A DNA stretch of 64,000 nucleotides. Origin: JAYEHL01 sp041653935 (lineage in GTDB: Bacteria; Chloroflexota; Dehalococcoidia; E44-bin15). The stretch lies in contig JBAZEO010000001.1 in NCBI GenBank assembly GCA_041653935.1, positions 186,001-250,000 of the forward strand, in the 5' to 3' direction. How positions within the stretch are numbered: position 1 is the stretch's first letter; the number at the start of each line of letters is the position of its first letter. Under the pieces are notes generated by a model. It was not told the DNA's origin. It saw nothing but the letters and a program-made list of their open reading frames with translations, and did not search any database. This document shows, piece after piece, positions 8,037-18,688 of the stretch. The position numbers were made by a program, and so were the translations under genes.

Positions 8037-9494
8037 ATGGAATACGAAACGGTTATCGGGCTGGAAGTTCATTCGCAATTGCTTACTAAAAGCAAGATGT
8101 TCTGCGGTTGCAGTGCTGATTACTCAAGCACTACGCCCAACACCCATGTTTGCCCGGTATGTCTTGGGATGCCCGGCGTATTGCCTGTGATAAACAAGAA
8201 GGCCCTTGAGTATACGGCAATGACAGCCCTGGCTCTGCATTGTGAAATACCCGAGTATTCCAAGTTCGATCGAAAGAACTATCCCTATCCCGATCTTATG
8301 AAGGGGTATCAGATATCACAGTACGATGCTCCCATCGGTATCGGCGGGTGGATGGATATAGAAGTAGACGGGGGGAGGAAAAGGATAGGTATTACCAGGG
8401 TTCATCTTGAGGAAGATACTGCAAAATTGACACATCGCGACGGATCAGGTGGAGAGTCATACAGTCTTGTAGATGTTAATCGTGCCGGCACTCCGCTTAT
8501 GGAAATAGTGAGCGAGCCCGATATGCGGTCTCCTGAAGAAGCACGTCAATATCTTATTAGCCTTCATGCGGTTCTGCAGTTCCTTGGTGTTTCCAGCGGC
8601 AACATGGAGGAAGGCAGCTTTCGTTGCGATGCAAACATCAGTATACGCAGGCCTGGAGAGCCGTTATCGGTCAAAGTGGAAATAAAAAACATGAACAGTT
8701 TCAAGGCGGTCTTTCGTGCTTTGGAGTTTGAGGAAAAACGCCAGCGTCAGGCAGTCGATAGTGGAGAGCTATTAGTGCAGGAGACCAGGGGTTGGGTGGA
8801 CGACAAAGGGATAACCGTCTCTCAGCGCAGCAAAGAACACGCGCATGATTATCGCTATTTTCCCGAGCCCGACCTGCCGCCGCTATCTTTCAGCCGCAGT
8901 TGGGTGGATGAGATTGAATCGCTGTTGCCGGAGCTTCCAGTCGCAAAGCGGGAGAGGTTCATTGCCGAATACGGTCTATCGGAATACGATGCGAGTCTTC
9001 TTACCAGCTCGAAGCCGATGGCTGCATTTTTTGAGCGGTGTGTGGCTTTGGGTGGCAGTCAGGATGGTAAGAAACAGGCGAAGGCTATAAGCAACTGGAT
9101 GACAGGAGAGCTGTTTCGGTTACTTAATGCGAACGATATCAATATAGAAGATTCGAAAATAACGCCTGAGCATCTCGTGGATATGTTGGTTAAGATCAAT
9201 GACGGGGCGCTGAGCGGTTCAGCGGCTAAGATCGTTTTTGAGGATATGTTCAACACGGGCAAGAGTTCCGATAAGATAATCACCGAAAAAGGGCTGTCAC
9301 AGATCAGCGATACCAAGGAAATCGAGGATATCATAGAAAAGGTTATTGCTGATAATCCACAGCCTGTAGCTGACTTTAAGAAAGGCAAGGAGAAGGCACA
9401 GAGTTTTCTGGTGGGACAGATCATGAGGTTAACGAAAGGGCGGGCCAATCCCGCTCTTGTAAATAAATTATTGAGGGAGAGGTTGGAGAGCTGA
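8037..9494 (+). CDS. gatB: Aspartyl/glutamyl-tRNA amidotransferase subunit B
   Basis: GatB is the tRNA- and ATP-binding kinase subunit of GatCAB, which amidates Asp-tRNA(Asn) and/or Glu-tRNA(Gln). The 485 residues begin YETVIGLEVHSQL, followed by the four-Cys zinc site (CGC near 22-24 and CPVCLG near 43-48), the FDRKNYPYPDLMKGYQISQ block, HLEEDTAKLTH, and the C-terminal YqeY-like tail domain that ends in KGRANPALVNKLL. The ATG at 8037 is chosen over a TTG at 7986 because homology starts there and the promoter would exclude the longer form. gatA and gatC are not in the window. GlnRS is encoded at 26.6 kb, so the likely substrate is Asp-tRNA(Asn). Confidence 0.93.
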   Translation: MEYETVIGLEVHSQLLTKSKMFCGCSADYSSTTPNTHVCPVCLGMPGVLPVINKKALEYTAMTALALHCEIPEYSKFDRKNYPYPDLMKGYQISQYDAPIGIGGWMDIEVDGGRKRIGITRVHLEEDTAKLTHRDGSGGESYSLVDVNRAGTPLMEIVSEPDMRSPEEARQYLISLHAVLQFLGVSSGNMEEGSFRCDANISIRRPGEPLSVKVEIKNMNSFKAVFRALEFEEKRQRQAVDSGELLVQETRGWVDDKGITVSQRSKEHAHDYRYFPEPDLPPLSFSRSWVDEIESLLPELPVAKRERFIAEYGLSEYDASLLTSSKPMAAFFERCVALGGSQDGKKQAKAISNWMTGELFRLLNANDINIEDSKITPEHLVDMLVKINDGALSGSAAKIVFEDMFNTGKSSDKIITEKGLSQISDTKEIEDIIEKVIADNPQPVADFKKGKEKAQSFLVGQIMRLTKGRANPALVNKLLRERLES

Positions 9495-9496
9495 GT

Positions 9497-9715
9497 ATGA
9501 AGACATATCTTGAAATCGCTCAATTGGTAGTATCGATCGTACTTATCATTGCGCTGTTGCTTCAGGTTAGAGGCGGAGGACTGGGAGGTATATTCGGACA
9601 GGCGACAGGTGCATATCGAACGAAACGCGGGATAGAGAAGACGCTGTTTCGCTTCACGATAATTATGATGGTTATATTCGTGATTATCTCGATATTTGCT
9701 GTCAGGGCTTCTTAA
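9497..9715 (+). CDS. secG: Preprotein translocase subunit SecG
   Basis: Small inner-membrane partner of SecYE. The 72 residues have two hydrophobic segments (about 6-23 and 52-69) joined by the SecG loop GGGLGGIFGQATGAYRTKRG. The ATG is two bases after the gatB stop, with GGAGAG in the end of gatB as ribosome-binding site. SecY is encoded at 52.7 kb. Confidence 0.88.
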   Translation: MKTYLEIAQLVVSIVLIIALLLQVRGGGLGGIFGQATGAYRTKRGIEKTLFRFTIIMMVIFVIISIFAVRAS

Positions 9716-9719
9716 TAGA

Positions 9720-10520
9720 ATGACGGTTATAACTCTGACTACAGATTTCGGTACTGACGATGCCTATGTGGCCACTATGAAAGGCGTCATCCTTAGCATC
9801 AATCCAAAGGCTACAATTATCGATATCTGCCATACAGTACGGCCTCAGAATATCACACAGGCGGCATATATTTTAAGCACTGCCACGGGTTTCTTCCCCG
9901 ATGGTACGATTCATGTAGCGGTTATCGATCCCGGGGTTGGCACTAAGCGAAAGGCAGTGCTTCTGGTAGGCCCGAAATCATATTATGTTGGGCCGGATAA
10001 CGGTATCTTTGGCTATGTGGCATCACAGTCTTCACATAAGATGCACGTGTTCGAGTTGACCGAATCAAAATACTGGCTGCATCCCGTAAGCCATACGTTT
10101 CACGGGCGTGATATATTCGCGCCGGTCGCAGCCCATTTATCCCTCGGTGTTGCGCCGCACGAACTTGGTTCGTCGATTACAGCTTTATCTGGAGTAGCTC
10201 TCTCGCGTCCATATCATCATGAGGATGGCACTCTTATCGGCAAGGTGATTCATATAGATCATTTCGGCAATCTTATCACCGACATAATGAAATCCGATAT
10301 GCCCAAGGGGCGGGTTTTCATAGAAGTATCCGGGCATATCATCGATGATGTGAGCACTTCTTACGAGGATGAAGAGGAGTTGTTAGCTATCTTTGGATCG
10401 GACGACAGGCTGGAGGTATCGGTTAAGAAGGGCAGCGCGGCAAGATATCTGGGCGCCAACATCGGGGATGAGGTTAAGGTGGGTGCGACCAAGACTTCAT
10501 TAAGGACAAGGCAAAGGTAA
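9720..10520 (+). CDS. SAM hydroxide adenosyltransferase (DUF62, chlorinase/fluorinase fold)
   Basis: Enzymes of this family hydrolyse S-adenosylmethionine to adenosine and methionine. The 266 residues open with the SAM-binding segment TLTTDFGTDDAYVATMKG. IDICHTVRPQNI, VIDPGVGTKRKAV and YVGPDNGIFGYV follow, then a C-terminal domain with HIDHFGNLITDI, the order seen in the fluorinase/hydroxide-transferase superfamily. The halogenase-specific insertion is not evident, so SAM hydrolysis is more likely than halogenation. The ATG at 9720 lies five bases after the secG stop. A longer start at 9696 inside secG is less likely. The physiological role is unclear. Confidence 0.8.
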   Translation: MTVITLTTDFGTDDAYVATMKGVILSINPKATIIDICHTVRPQNITQAAYILSTATGFFPDGTIHVAVIDPGVGTKRKAVLLVGPKSYYVGPDNGIFGYVASQSSHKMHVFELTESKYWLHPVSHTFHGRDIFAPVAAHLSLGVAPHELGSSITALSGVALSRPYHHEDGTLIGKVIHIDHFGNLITDIMKSDMPKGRVFIEVSGHIIDDVSTSYEDEEELLAIFGSDDRLEVSVKKGSAARYLGANIGDEVKVGATKTSLRTRQR

Positions 10521-10543
10521 AAACTCATAAAAGGAAGAGACAG

Positions 10544-11452
10544 ATGGGAAACTTGAAGACATGGTTCATGCAAACAAGGCCGAGCTTCCTGCTCCTCGTG
10601 CCGGTGTGCGTATTCACAGGTGTGGCCGTATCGCTGTTTGAGGGCTACGCTTTCCGCCCGCTTTACTTTGCGCTGGCGTTCATCGGTGGCCTCTTCGCTC
10701 ACATCGCTGTGAACGTTCTCAACGAGTATTCTGATTTTAAGACCGGCATCGATTTCAAAACCACGCCCACGCCCTTCTCCGGCGGCACCAAGATACTGCC
10801 TTCGGGCAAGCTCAATCCGAAGAAGGTATTGATATTCGGCAGCTCCTGCCTGGCGATAACAGCCGCCATCGGCATATATTTCATCACGGTATATCAGTGG
10901 AAGATACTTCCCGTCGGCCTCCTCGGTGTGCTGATAGTCTTCCTTTATACGCCATATCTCACAAAGCTGCCTGGCATCACCGAGATTGTGGGCCCGGGTC
11001 TGGGGTTCGGGCTGATGGTCTTCGGGACATATGTGACGCAGAGCGGACAGTATTACAGCGCGGGCGCGATAGTCGTGTCCGTGGTCGCTGGCCTGCTCAT
11101 CGCCGACTTACTCCTGATTAACGAGTTCCCCGATGTAGAGGCTGATAAGACAGCGGGGAGAAAACACCTCCCGATCATCCTTGGAAAGACCAAGGCCGGC
11201 ATCGTTTACAGCGTATTCATGGTAGGTGCGTACATCGCGATAATCGCCGGCGCCGCCGCGGGCGTCCTGCCGTGGCTGGCCCTCGTCGGCCTGCTGACGT
11301 TACCTTTAGCGTTCAAGGCGATGCAGGCTGCGGTGAAGTACAACAACGATATGTCCAAGCTGGGCCCGGCTCTGGGCGCGGATGTTATCACGGTGCTGGT
11401 CACGCCGCTGCTAATGTCCATCGGCATCGTGATAGCGACGTATGTGATGTAG
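10544..11452 (+). CDS. UbiA-family prenyltransferase (MenA-like)
   Basis: Membrane prenyltransferase of about eight to nine helices that would attach a polyprenyl chain to an aromatic acceptor, most probably in menaquinone synthesis. The first Asp-rich motif appears as NVLNEYSDFKTGID (about 57-70) and the second as NEFPDVEADKTAGRKHLP (about 188-205). Hydrophobic segments fill most of the remaining 302 residues. AAGGAAGAG precedes the ATG by about six bases. It is the last gene before a strong terminator. Other menaquinone genes are absent, so substrate assignment is tentative. Confidence 0.8.
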   Translation: MGNLKTWFMQTRPSFLLLVPVCVFTGVAVSLFEGYAFRPLYFALAFIGGLFAHIAVNVLNEYSDFKTGIDFKTTPTPFSGGTKILPSGKLNPKKVLIFGSSCLAITAAIGIYFITVYQWKILPVGLLGVLIVFLYTPYLTKLPGITEIVGPGLGFGLMVFGTYVTQSGQYYSAGAIVVSVVAGLLIADLLLINEFPDVEADKTAGRKHLPIILGKTKAGIVYSVFMVGAYIAIIAGAAAGVLPWLALVGLLTLPLAFKAMQAAVKYNNDMSKLGPALGADVITVLVTPLLMSIGIVIATYVM

Positions 11453-11475
11453 CGTCGATAGAATCGTAGAGAAGA

Positions 11476-11509
11476 AAAAGCCCCTGTTACGTGACAGGGG
11501 CTTTTATAT
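11476..11509. terminator. Bidirectional intrinsic terminator
   Basis: A perfect 12-bp stem AAAAGCCCCTGT/ACAGGGGCTTTT with a 6-base loop is flanked by A-run and T-run. It serves the prenyltransferase (plus) and cysS (minus), whose stop codons lie 24 bases upstream and 19 bases downstream of it. Confidence 0.9.
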
Positions 11510-11527
11510 TTATGCCTGGTCGTTTTT

Positions 11528-12940
<1,413 letters not shown>

Positions 12941-12942
12941 AT

Positions 12943-14100
12943 TCAGTCTTTCTTTATCAGGACAACAGCCATCGCGGCTATGCCTTCTCCTTTAGCGATG
13001 AGCCCCAGGCTGTTGGTGGTGCTGGCTTTGACCGATACCTGTTCCTCGTCAATCTCCAGCGCCTTGGCGATGTTGCGGCACATCTTTTGCGTGTGTGTTG
13101 CGAGTCGCGGCTTCTCGCATATTATAGTCGAGTCGATATTCTCGACAGTGACTCTGTTGTCGTTCAGTAAGATTCGAATCCGTTCGAGCAATTTTATACT
13201 GGATATGTCTTTGTACTCCGCATCGGTATCGGGGAAGTGCTTGCCGATGTCGCCTAAAGCCGACGCTCCCAATAAAGCGTCGATGATGGCGTGCACCAGC
13301 ACATCGGCGTCGCTGTGTCCCTGCAGGCCGCGCTCGAATTTGAGGGTGACGCCGCCGAGGACGAGGCGTCGTCCCTCCACGAGCGGGTGCATATCGAAAC
13401 CGATCCCTGTCCTCAAATTTACCCCTGTTCCCCTGGATTTAATGACGGCTTCAGCGATGATGAGGTCTTCCGGAGTGGTCACCTTGATGTTCGTATAAGA
13501 GCCTTTGAAGATTTTGACCTTATGTCCCAGGCTCTCCACCATGGCGGCATCGTCCGTGACGTTGCTCTTAGCTTTGCGATGAGCCTCGGCTATTATATCA
13601 AATCTGAATACCTGCGGGGTCTGCACTGCCCATAGCTTGTCCCGGGGCGGTGTGTCCTTTACATAAGAATTAGTAGAGACGATCTTGATGGTGTCGGTTG
13701 CCGGCATCGCCGGGATGGCGGCGCCACTCTCTCTCACTGCTTCCAGTCCTCGCTCGATGATGTCTTGTGTTATACACGGGCGGGCGCCGTCGTGTATCAG
13801 AACCCAGTCGACTTTGCCGAGCCGGTTCAGTCCCTCACTCACAGAATCCTGTCGTCTAGCTCCACCGGCGCAGACGGCGGTGACCTTGCTCCAGCGGTAT
13901 TTCTTTTTCAGGTCGAGACCGGCTTTGATATTGTCTATGGCCATTACCAGTACGATGTTGTCGATGATAGGGGAATGCTGGAAGGCTTCAACGGCATGAT
14001 AGAGCAGCGGCCTGCCGTCGATTGTGGCAAATATCTTTTCCACCCCGCCCATCCGCTCGCTCTTGCCAGCGGCTACAATAATGGCCCCGACCTTTTCCAT
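12943..14100 (-). CDS. ispDF: Bifunctional 2-C-methyl-D-erythritol 4-phosphate cytidylyltransferase / MECDP synthase
   Basis: Fusion of two steps of the methylerythritol phosphate isoprenoid pathway. The IspD half (residues 1-225) has AIIVAAGKSERMGG, the LIHDGARPCI loop and the KVTTPEDL ending. The IspF half (about 230-385) begins GIGFDMHPLVEGRRLVLGGV with the Asp-x-His metal ligands and contains GHSDADVLVHAIIDALLG and the CEKPRL block. The ATG at 14100 puts AIIVAAG where IspD usually has it. A GTG at 14127 that overlaps the upstream stop (GTGA) is the alternative and would add nine residues. IspE, the enzyme acting between the two activities, is not in the window. Confidence 0.92.
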   Translation of the reverse strand: MEKVGAIIVAAGKSERMGGVEKIFATIDGRPLLYHAVEAFQHSPIIDNIVLVMAIDNIKAGLDLKKKYRWSKVTAVCAGGARRQDSVSEGLNRLGKVDWVLIHDGARPCITQDIIERGLEAVRESGAAIPAMPATDTIKIVSTNSYVKDTPPRDKLWAVQTPQVFRFDIIAEAHRKAKSNVTDDAAMVESLGHKVKIFKGSYTNIKVTTPEDLIIAEAVIKSRGTGVNLRTGIGFDMHPLVEGRRLVLGGVTLKFERGLQGHSDADVLVHAIIDALLGASALGDIGKHFPDTDAEYKDISSIKLLERIRILLNDNRVTVENIDSTIICEKPRLATHTQKMCRNIAKALEIDEEQVSVKASTTNSLGLIAKGEGIAAMAVVLIKKD

Positions 14101-14123
14101 GATATGTTCCGTGTCCGAACCCG

Positions 14124-15062
14124 TCACTGCGCTTTCAGGTCATCGTTTGTTTTCATGTGTGCGAATATCATACGTCCCGCGGACGTCTGGAGGACCCTGG
14201 TGACTACAACTGTTAATTCACTATTTATAAAGTGGCGGCCATCTTCAACAACGATCATGGTACCGTCGTCGAGAAAACCTACACCCTGGCCGGGCTCTTT
14301 ACCTTCTTGTATCACACGAACCGCTAATTCTTCCCCTGGCATTACGACAGGTCTGACCGCATTAGCTAAATCATTGATATTGAGGACCTGCAAACCCTGT
14401 ATCTTGGCTACCTGGTTAAGATTGAAGTCGTTTGTGATAATGGGACAACCGAGCAGTTTGCAAAGCCGTACAAGTTTGCTGTCGACGTCGGGAATATCCT
14501 TAAGGTCCACATCAGATATCTCTACGCGTATATCAAGCTCATTTTGAAGTCTATTGAGAACTTCTAGGCCGCGACGGCCTCGGATACGGCGTGTTGCATC
14601 ATAGGAGTCTGCGATGTGGTGTAATTCGTCAAGGACAAACCTGGGGATGATCAAAGAGCCTGTTATGAATCCTGCCTGAACTATATCTGCGATACGTCCA
14701 TCGATTATCGAGCTGGTGTCAACAACGAGTTGATGAGTGTATGGAACTAGCCTTCCACCGCTTCCTTCACGTCCGAGGCCGCCAACACCTTCCGGAACAT
14801 GAAGGCCGAATATCTGAAATATCTCTCTGCCCTGGGCTACAGTGATTGTTGTAAATATAATGCATAGTACTGCTCCAACTGCAATAGGTGTAAACTGCGC
14901 CCATGCACCTGGGAGTTCGGACAGGGGGAATGATAATAAAACAGATAGCATTAGAGCAATAAGCAGTCCGATGATGGCGGCGAGGAAGTCGACAGTAGGT
15001 AATTGCGGAAAACGCTTGCGTTTCCTTCTATATGCTGGGCTCAATTTATTTGCCTCCTCCAT
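14124..15062 (-). CDS. Membrane-anchored PIN-TRAM nuclease-like protein (YacL type)
   Basis: Two hydrophobic segments (about 30-50 and 60-80) are followed by a PIN domain starting LVVDTSSIIDGRIADI with conserved Asp and further acidic residues (LDELHHIAD, DVDSKLVRL, IITNDFNLNQVAK). A TRAM-like RNA-binding domain (GEELAVRVIQEGKEPGQGVGFL) ends the protein. B. subtilis YacL has this architecture with four membrane helices, whereas only two are visible here. It begins an operon with ispDF and cysS. The ATG at 15062 is preceded by a very close GGTGGAGG, and a GTG at 15092 is the alternative start. Its biological function is unproven. Confidence 0.8.
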   Translation of the reverse strand: MEEANKLSPAYRRKRKRFPQLPTVDFLAAIIGLLIALMLSVLLSFPLSELPGAWAQFTPIAVGAVLCIIFTTITVAQGREIFQIFGLHVPEGVGGLGREGSGGRLVPYTHQLVVDTSSIIDGRIADIVQAGFITGSLIIPRFVLDELHHIADSYDATRRIRGRRGLEVLNRLQNELDIRVEISDVDLKDIPDVDSKLVRLCKLLGCPIITNDFNLNQVAKIQGLQVLNINDLANAVRPVVMPGEELAVRVIQEGKEPGQGVGFLDDGTMIVVEDGRHFINSELTVVVTRVLQTSAGRMIFAHMKTNDDLKAQ

Positions 15063-15239
15063 CCTCCACCGGTCGTTTGAACGGGCCAACACACGTTTGA
15101 CACAAAGGACTTAAATTATTTTATTATTGCGCGCTTAGCCTCTCCACCCCGCCGGGGGAGAATAAATAGAATATTATATGAATATTTATTATACATAACT
15201 AGGCTATCATAAATAGTAGATAGTGTCAAAATCCGGGAT

Positions 15240-15863
15240 TCATTTAATAATTAGCTGTAAAAGCATGCGCAGTGCCCAGTAGCCTATTAGTGCTATAGCT
15301 GTTCCTTTGATTGTTTTCCCAACGAAAACAACGAGCAAAAATTTCCAGAAAGGATATCTGATAGCTCCTGCAGCTACCCCTACGAGTTTAAAAAAAAGAT
15401 TGGGTATTGCAGAGAACAGAAAGAGCACAAGTGTGCCTCTGCGTCTCATCCATCCCTTTATTTTCGTATAGCGTTGTTTATTATCGAGGGTTTCTCTTCC
15501 ACTAAAACCGGCAGTATAACCGGTGATTTCACCTATTGATTCGCCAACGCCTGACATTAAACCCACTAAGAATGGGTTCAAGATAGCACCCATGAGAAAA
15601 ATAACCGGTATGCTGGGAATAGGGACAAAGAGTACTGTTGCCGCTAGGAGAGAGACCAAGAAAACGCCTAGGTAGCCATAGGCAGAGATGTCATCCGAGA
15701 TGCCGCCCGTGCCGTAGATTACCAGGCTCAGAGTAACAACTATTGCCACGGTCGTAATTGTCACCCAGTGGCGTCTAACCCATCGCCTTATTTTGTGAGG
15801 CCGCTTGGTTGCAGTTGCGTTATCTTCTGTAGGTGCTGGAGGGATCTTTTCTTCTTCGCTCAT
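15240..15863 (-). CDS. VTT-domain membrane protein (SNARE-associated/DedA-like)
   Basis: The 207 residues contain a basic cytoplasmic N-terminus, one helix at about 33-52, and a VTT/DedA-type core. That core has FVPIPSIPVIFLMGAILNP as re-entrant loop, GVGESIGEITGYTAGF, and the basic segment before FLFSAIPNLFFKLVGVAAGAIRYPFWKF. The family includes lipid scramblases and polyprenyl-phosphate flippases. It lies 41 bases after clpC on the same strand, so it may be co-transcribed with the stress operon. The substrate is not predictable. Confidence 0.75.
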   Translation of the reverse strand: MSEEEKIPPAPTEDNATATKRPHKIRRWVRRHWVTITTVAIVVTLSLVIYGTGGISDDISAYGYLGVFLVSLLAATVLFVPIPSIPVIFLMGAILNPFLVGLMSGVGESIGEITGYTAGFSGRETLDNKQRYTKIKGWMRRRGTLVLFLFSAIPNLFFKLVGVAAGAIRYPFWKFLLVVFVGKTIKGTAIALIGYWALRMLLQLIIK

Positions 15864-15904
15864 AGGCTCTCATCGAGAAAGGGTAAAGGTAAGATTGATG
15901 GAAG

Positions 15905-18313
15905 TCAAGAGCTAAAGGAGAAGCCTTCCGGTCCCAGGTCGACTATGACGTGGTCGCCTTCTTTAAACTCGCCTTTGAGTATCTTAGTTGACAGCGGGTT
16001 CTCAATTAAACGCTGCATGGTGCGCCGCAGCGGACGTGCGCCAAATGCTGGATCGAAACCTTCTTTGGCCACTTTGTCCTTTGCCTTCTTGGTGAGCTCC
16101 ACCGTGATCTTACGTTCTGCAAGACGCTTTTGAATATCCTTCATCACAAGATCGACAATCAGCCTGATTTGTTCCTCGGTCAGAGGCTGGAATATTACGA
16201 TCTCGTCCAACCGGTTGAGAAATTCAGGACGGAAAGTCCTCTTGAGCGCATCTTCTACTGCGCCGCGTCTGCGTTCCATATCGTTCTTCGTTTCTTTGGA
16301 GAAACCGAGGGACTGATGCTGAAATTCCTCAGTACCGAGGTTGGATGTCATGATGACCACGGTATTTTTAAAATCAACTGTTCTGCCATGACCATCCGTC
16401 AGTCTGCCATCCTCCAATATCTGGAGGAGAATATTGAAGACGTTAGGATGTGCTTTTTCTATTTCATCAAGCAGAACCACCTTGTACGGACGGCGACGTA
16501 TAGCTTCGGTCAGCTGTCCGGCTTCTTCATATCCGATGTAGCCGGGAGGTGCGCCGATAAGCCTGGAAGTAGTATGTTTTTCCATATACTCGGACATATC
16601 AAGTCGAACCATAGCATCCTCGTCATCGAAAAGGAATTCGGCAAGGGCGCGCGCCAGTTCTGTTTTGCCAACGCCTGTGGGCCCGAGGAAAATGAAGCTG
16701 CCTATTGGTCTCTTGGGGTCTTTGAGCCCGGCTCTGGCACGCCTGATCGATTCAGAGACGACTCTGATGGCGTCATCCTGACCGATGATCCTCTCATGCA
16801 GTCGCTCTTCCATATGGAGCAGTTTATCAATCTCCTGTTCCAGCATGCGCGATACCGGTATGCCTGTCCATTTTGATACAAGCTCGGCTATGTCCTCTTC
16901 ATCTACAACAGTATCTATTTTCTTTTCCTTGAGCCATTTGTTCCGTGCCGTGTTGTACTCGTTTTCGATCCTTATCCGCTCCGCCTTAAGCTTGGCTGCA
17001 TTTTCGTAATCGTTGCGCTGCGAAGCAGCTTCTTCCTCGTCTGTTAACTGGTGTACTTTCTTCTCAAGCGCTTTAATATCCGCTGGTGGGCTCCCAGCCT
17101 CTATCCTGATTTTGGCAGCAGCCTCGTCGATAAGGTCTACGGCTTTGTCGGGAAGATGTCGGTCGGCGATATAGCGGTTGCTCAGCTTTGCTGCGGCTTC
17201 CAACGCAGAATCTGTGATTTTTATTTTATGGTGAGATTCATATCGAGGCCGTAATGCACGCAGCATTTCGATGGTGACTTCCTCACTCGGCTCATCGATA
17301 TATACCGGCTGAAAGCGCCTTTCAAGCGCGGCGTCCTTTTCGATATGCTCGCGATACTCATCGAGCGTTGTTGCACCGATGCACTGCAGCTCACCGCGGG
17401 CAAGCGCAGGCTTGAGCATGTTGCTGGCGTCTATAGCGCCTTCAGCTGCGCCGGCGCCGACAACAGTGTGTATCTCATCGATAAAAAGAATTATCTCTCC
17501 ATGAGCCTGTCGGATCTCATCCATGACGGTCTTAAGTCGCTCTTCAAACTCGCCGCGAAACTTGGAGCCGGCGACCAGCGATCCCATATCGAGGGCTAAG
17601 ACGCGTTTGTTTCTGAGCGAGTCCGGTACATCATCGCTGATTATTTTCTGAGCGATGCCCTCGGCTATTGCGGTTTTGCCTACGCCTGCTTCACCGATGA
17701 TGACGGGGTTGTTCTTGGTGCGCCGCGTGAGCACTTGCATAACACGTTTTATCTCCTCTTCACGGCCGATTACGGGGTCGAGCTTGCCTTCTCGTGCAAG
17801 CATTGTTAAATCACGGCAGTATTTTTCCAGCGCTCCGTATTTGCTTTCTGCGTGCGGGTCTGTAACTCGATGGCCACCGCGGATTTCCTGGAGTGCCGAG
17901 TATATTTGCTCCTGGCCGAGACCGAATTCCTCGAGTATTTTAGGCGTTTCGCCGTCTCGTACGCTGCATAATGCAATAAGCAGATGTTCGATGCCTATGA
18001 ATTCGTCCTTCAATCTGTCAGCCTCTGATTCGGCGTTATCGAGCAGGCGTACCGTGCGAGGAGTGCCATATATAATTGTGCCTTCATTAGCTGCTCTTGG
18101 TGATTTCTGTAGCGCAGAATCTACCCGCATACGCAATTCATCCACGTCGATCTTTAATTTACGCAATATCTCTCCGGTTAGGCCTTTCTTCTGTTCCAGA
18201 AGTGCCAGAAAGATATGTTCTATATCCCATTGACTATGTTGATAGCGGCGCACTATCTGCTGCGATAGCGCTATTGCTTCTTGAGCCTGTTCTGTAAATT
18301 TATCCGGTCTCAT
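15905..18313 (-). CDS. clpC: AAA+ unfoldase, ClpC-type
   Basis: Hexameric ATP-driven unfoldase with two AAA modules. Order in 802 residues: double Clp-N repeat (1-145), Walker A GEAGVGKT (207-214), Walker B LFIDEIH, a short coiled-coil middle domain (about 412-468), second Walker A GPTGVGKT (544-551), VVLLDEIEKAH and a C-terminal D2-small domain. The middle domain is about half the ClpB length. A hydrophobic LGF tripeptide (669-671) sits where ClpC carries its VGF ClpP-docking loop. I therefore call it ClpC rather than ClpB, although its position after dnaJ and hspR resembles clpB loci. No clpP is in the window. Confidence 0.85.
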   Translation of the reverse strand: MRPDKFTEQAQEAIALSQQIVRRYQHSQWDIEHIFLALLEQKKGLTGEILRKLKIDVDELRMRVDSALQKSPRAANEGTIIYGTPRTVRLLDNAESEADRLKDEFIGIEHLLIALCSVRDGETPKILEEFGLGQEQIYSALQEIRGGHRVTDPHAESKYGALEKYCRDLTMLAREGKLDPVIGREEEIKRVMQVLTRRTKNNPVIIGEAGVGKTAIAEGIAQKIISDDVPDSLRNKRVLALDMGSLVAGSKFRGEFEERLKTVMDEIRQAHGEIILFIDEIHTVVGAGAAEGAIDASNMLKPALARGELQCIGATTLDEYREHIEKDAALERRFQPVYIDEPSEEVTIEMLRALRPRYESHHKIKITDSALEAAAKLSNRYIADRHLPDKAVDLIDEAAAKIRIEAGSPPADIKALEKKVHQLTDEEEAASQRNDYENAAKLKAERIRIENEYNTARNKWLKEKKIDTVVDEEDIAELVSKWTGIPVSRMLEQEIDKLLHMEERLHERIIGQDDAIRVVSESIRRARAGLKDPKRPIGSFIFLGPTGVGKTELARALAEFLFDDEDAMVRLDMSEYMEKHTTSRLIGAPPGYIGYEEAGQLTEAIRRRPYKVVLLDEIEKAHPNVFNILLQILEDGRLTDGHGRTVDFKNTVVIMTSNLGTEEFQHQSLGFSKETKNDMERRRGAVEDALKRTFRPEFLNRLDEIVIFQPLTEEQIRLIVDLVMKDIQKRLAERKITVELTKKAKDKVAKEGFDPAFGARPLRRTMQRLIENPLSTKILKGEFKEGDHVIVDLGPEGFSFSS

Positions 18314-18346
18314 ATGTCACTCCTGATATTTGCTGAATAACGCGTA

Positions 18347-18661
18347 CTATAATCCTGCATCTTGCAGCCGTTTGATCTCACCTTTCGCTTCTTCGAGTTC
18401 GCTTTCCAGAGCGGAGATGTGCTCTTTGAGCCGCAGTATGATATCTACGCCGGCCACGTTCACGCCGAGGTCTTCCATCAACGTCCGTGCCAGCCGCAGC
18501 CGTTCAATATCCTTATTTGAATAGAGTCGAATCCTGCCTCTGGATCTGGATGGCGCTATGAGGCCGACCTTCTCGTAATAACGCAGCGTTTGGGCATGAA
18601 CTCCAAGCGTCTTTGCGACGATGCTTATCACATAACACGGTTCAGTATTATCGAACGTCAT
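18347..18661 (-). CDS. hspR: Heat-shock repressor HspR (MerR family)
   Basis: The 104 residues begin with a short lead (CYVISIVAKTLGVHAQTLRYYEKVGLIAPSR, winged-helix DNA-binding region, about 9-39), then RIRLYSNKDIERL and a C-terminal coiled coil rich in Leu and Glu (about 78-102), the HspR layout. In actinobacteria HspR represses dnaK and clpB operons through HAIR operators. Here it lies between dnaJ and clpC, consistent with autoregulation. Only a TTGAGT half-site is seen at the dnaJ promoter, so the operator in this organism is unproven. Confidence 0.88.
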   Translation of the reverse strand: MTFDNTEPCYVISIVAKTLGVHAQTLRYYEKVGLIAPSRSRGRIRLYSNKDIERLRLARTLMEDLGVNVAGVDIILRLKEHISALESELEEAKGEIKRLQDAGL

Positions 18662-18688
18662 AGTCCACCTCTTATATACTTAAAACGA

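Noticed and set aside
9720..10520. SAM-dependent halogenase
   Set aside because: The fold family includes fluorinase and chlorinase, but no halogenase-specific insertion or biosynthetic neighbours are visible. SAM hydrolysis is more likely.
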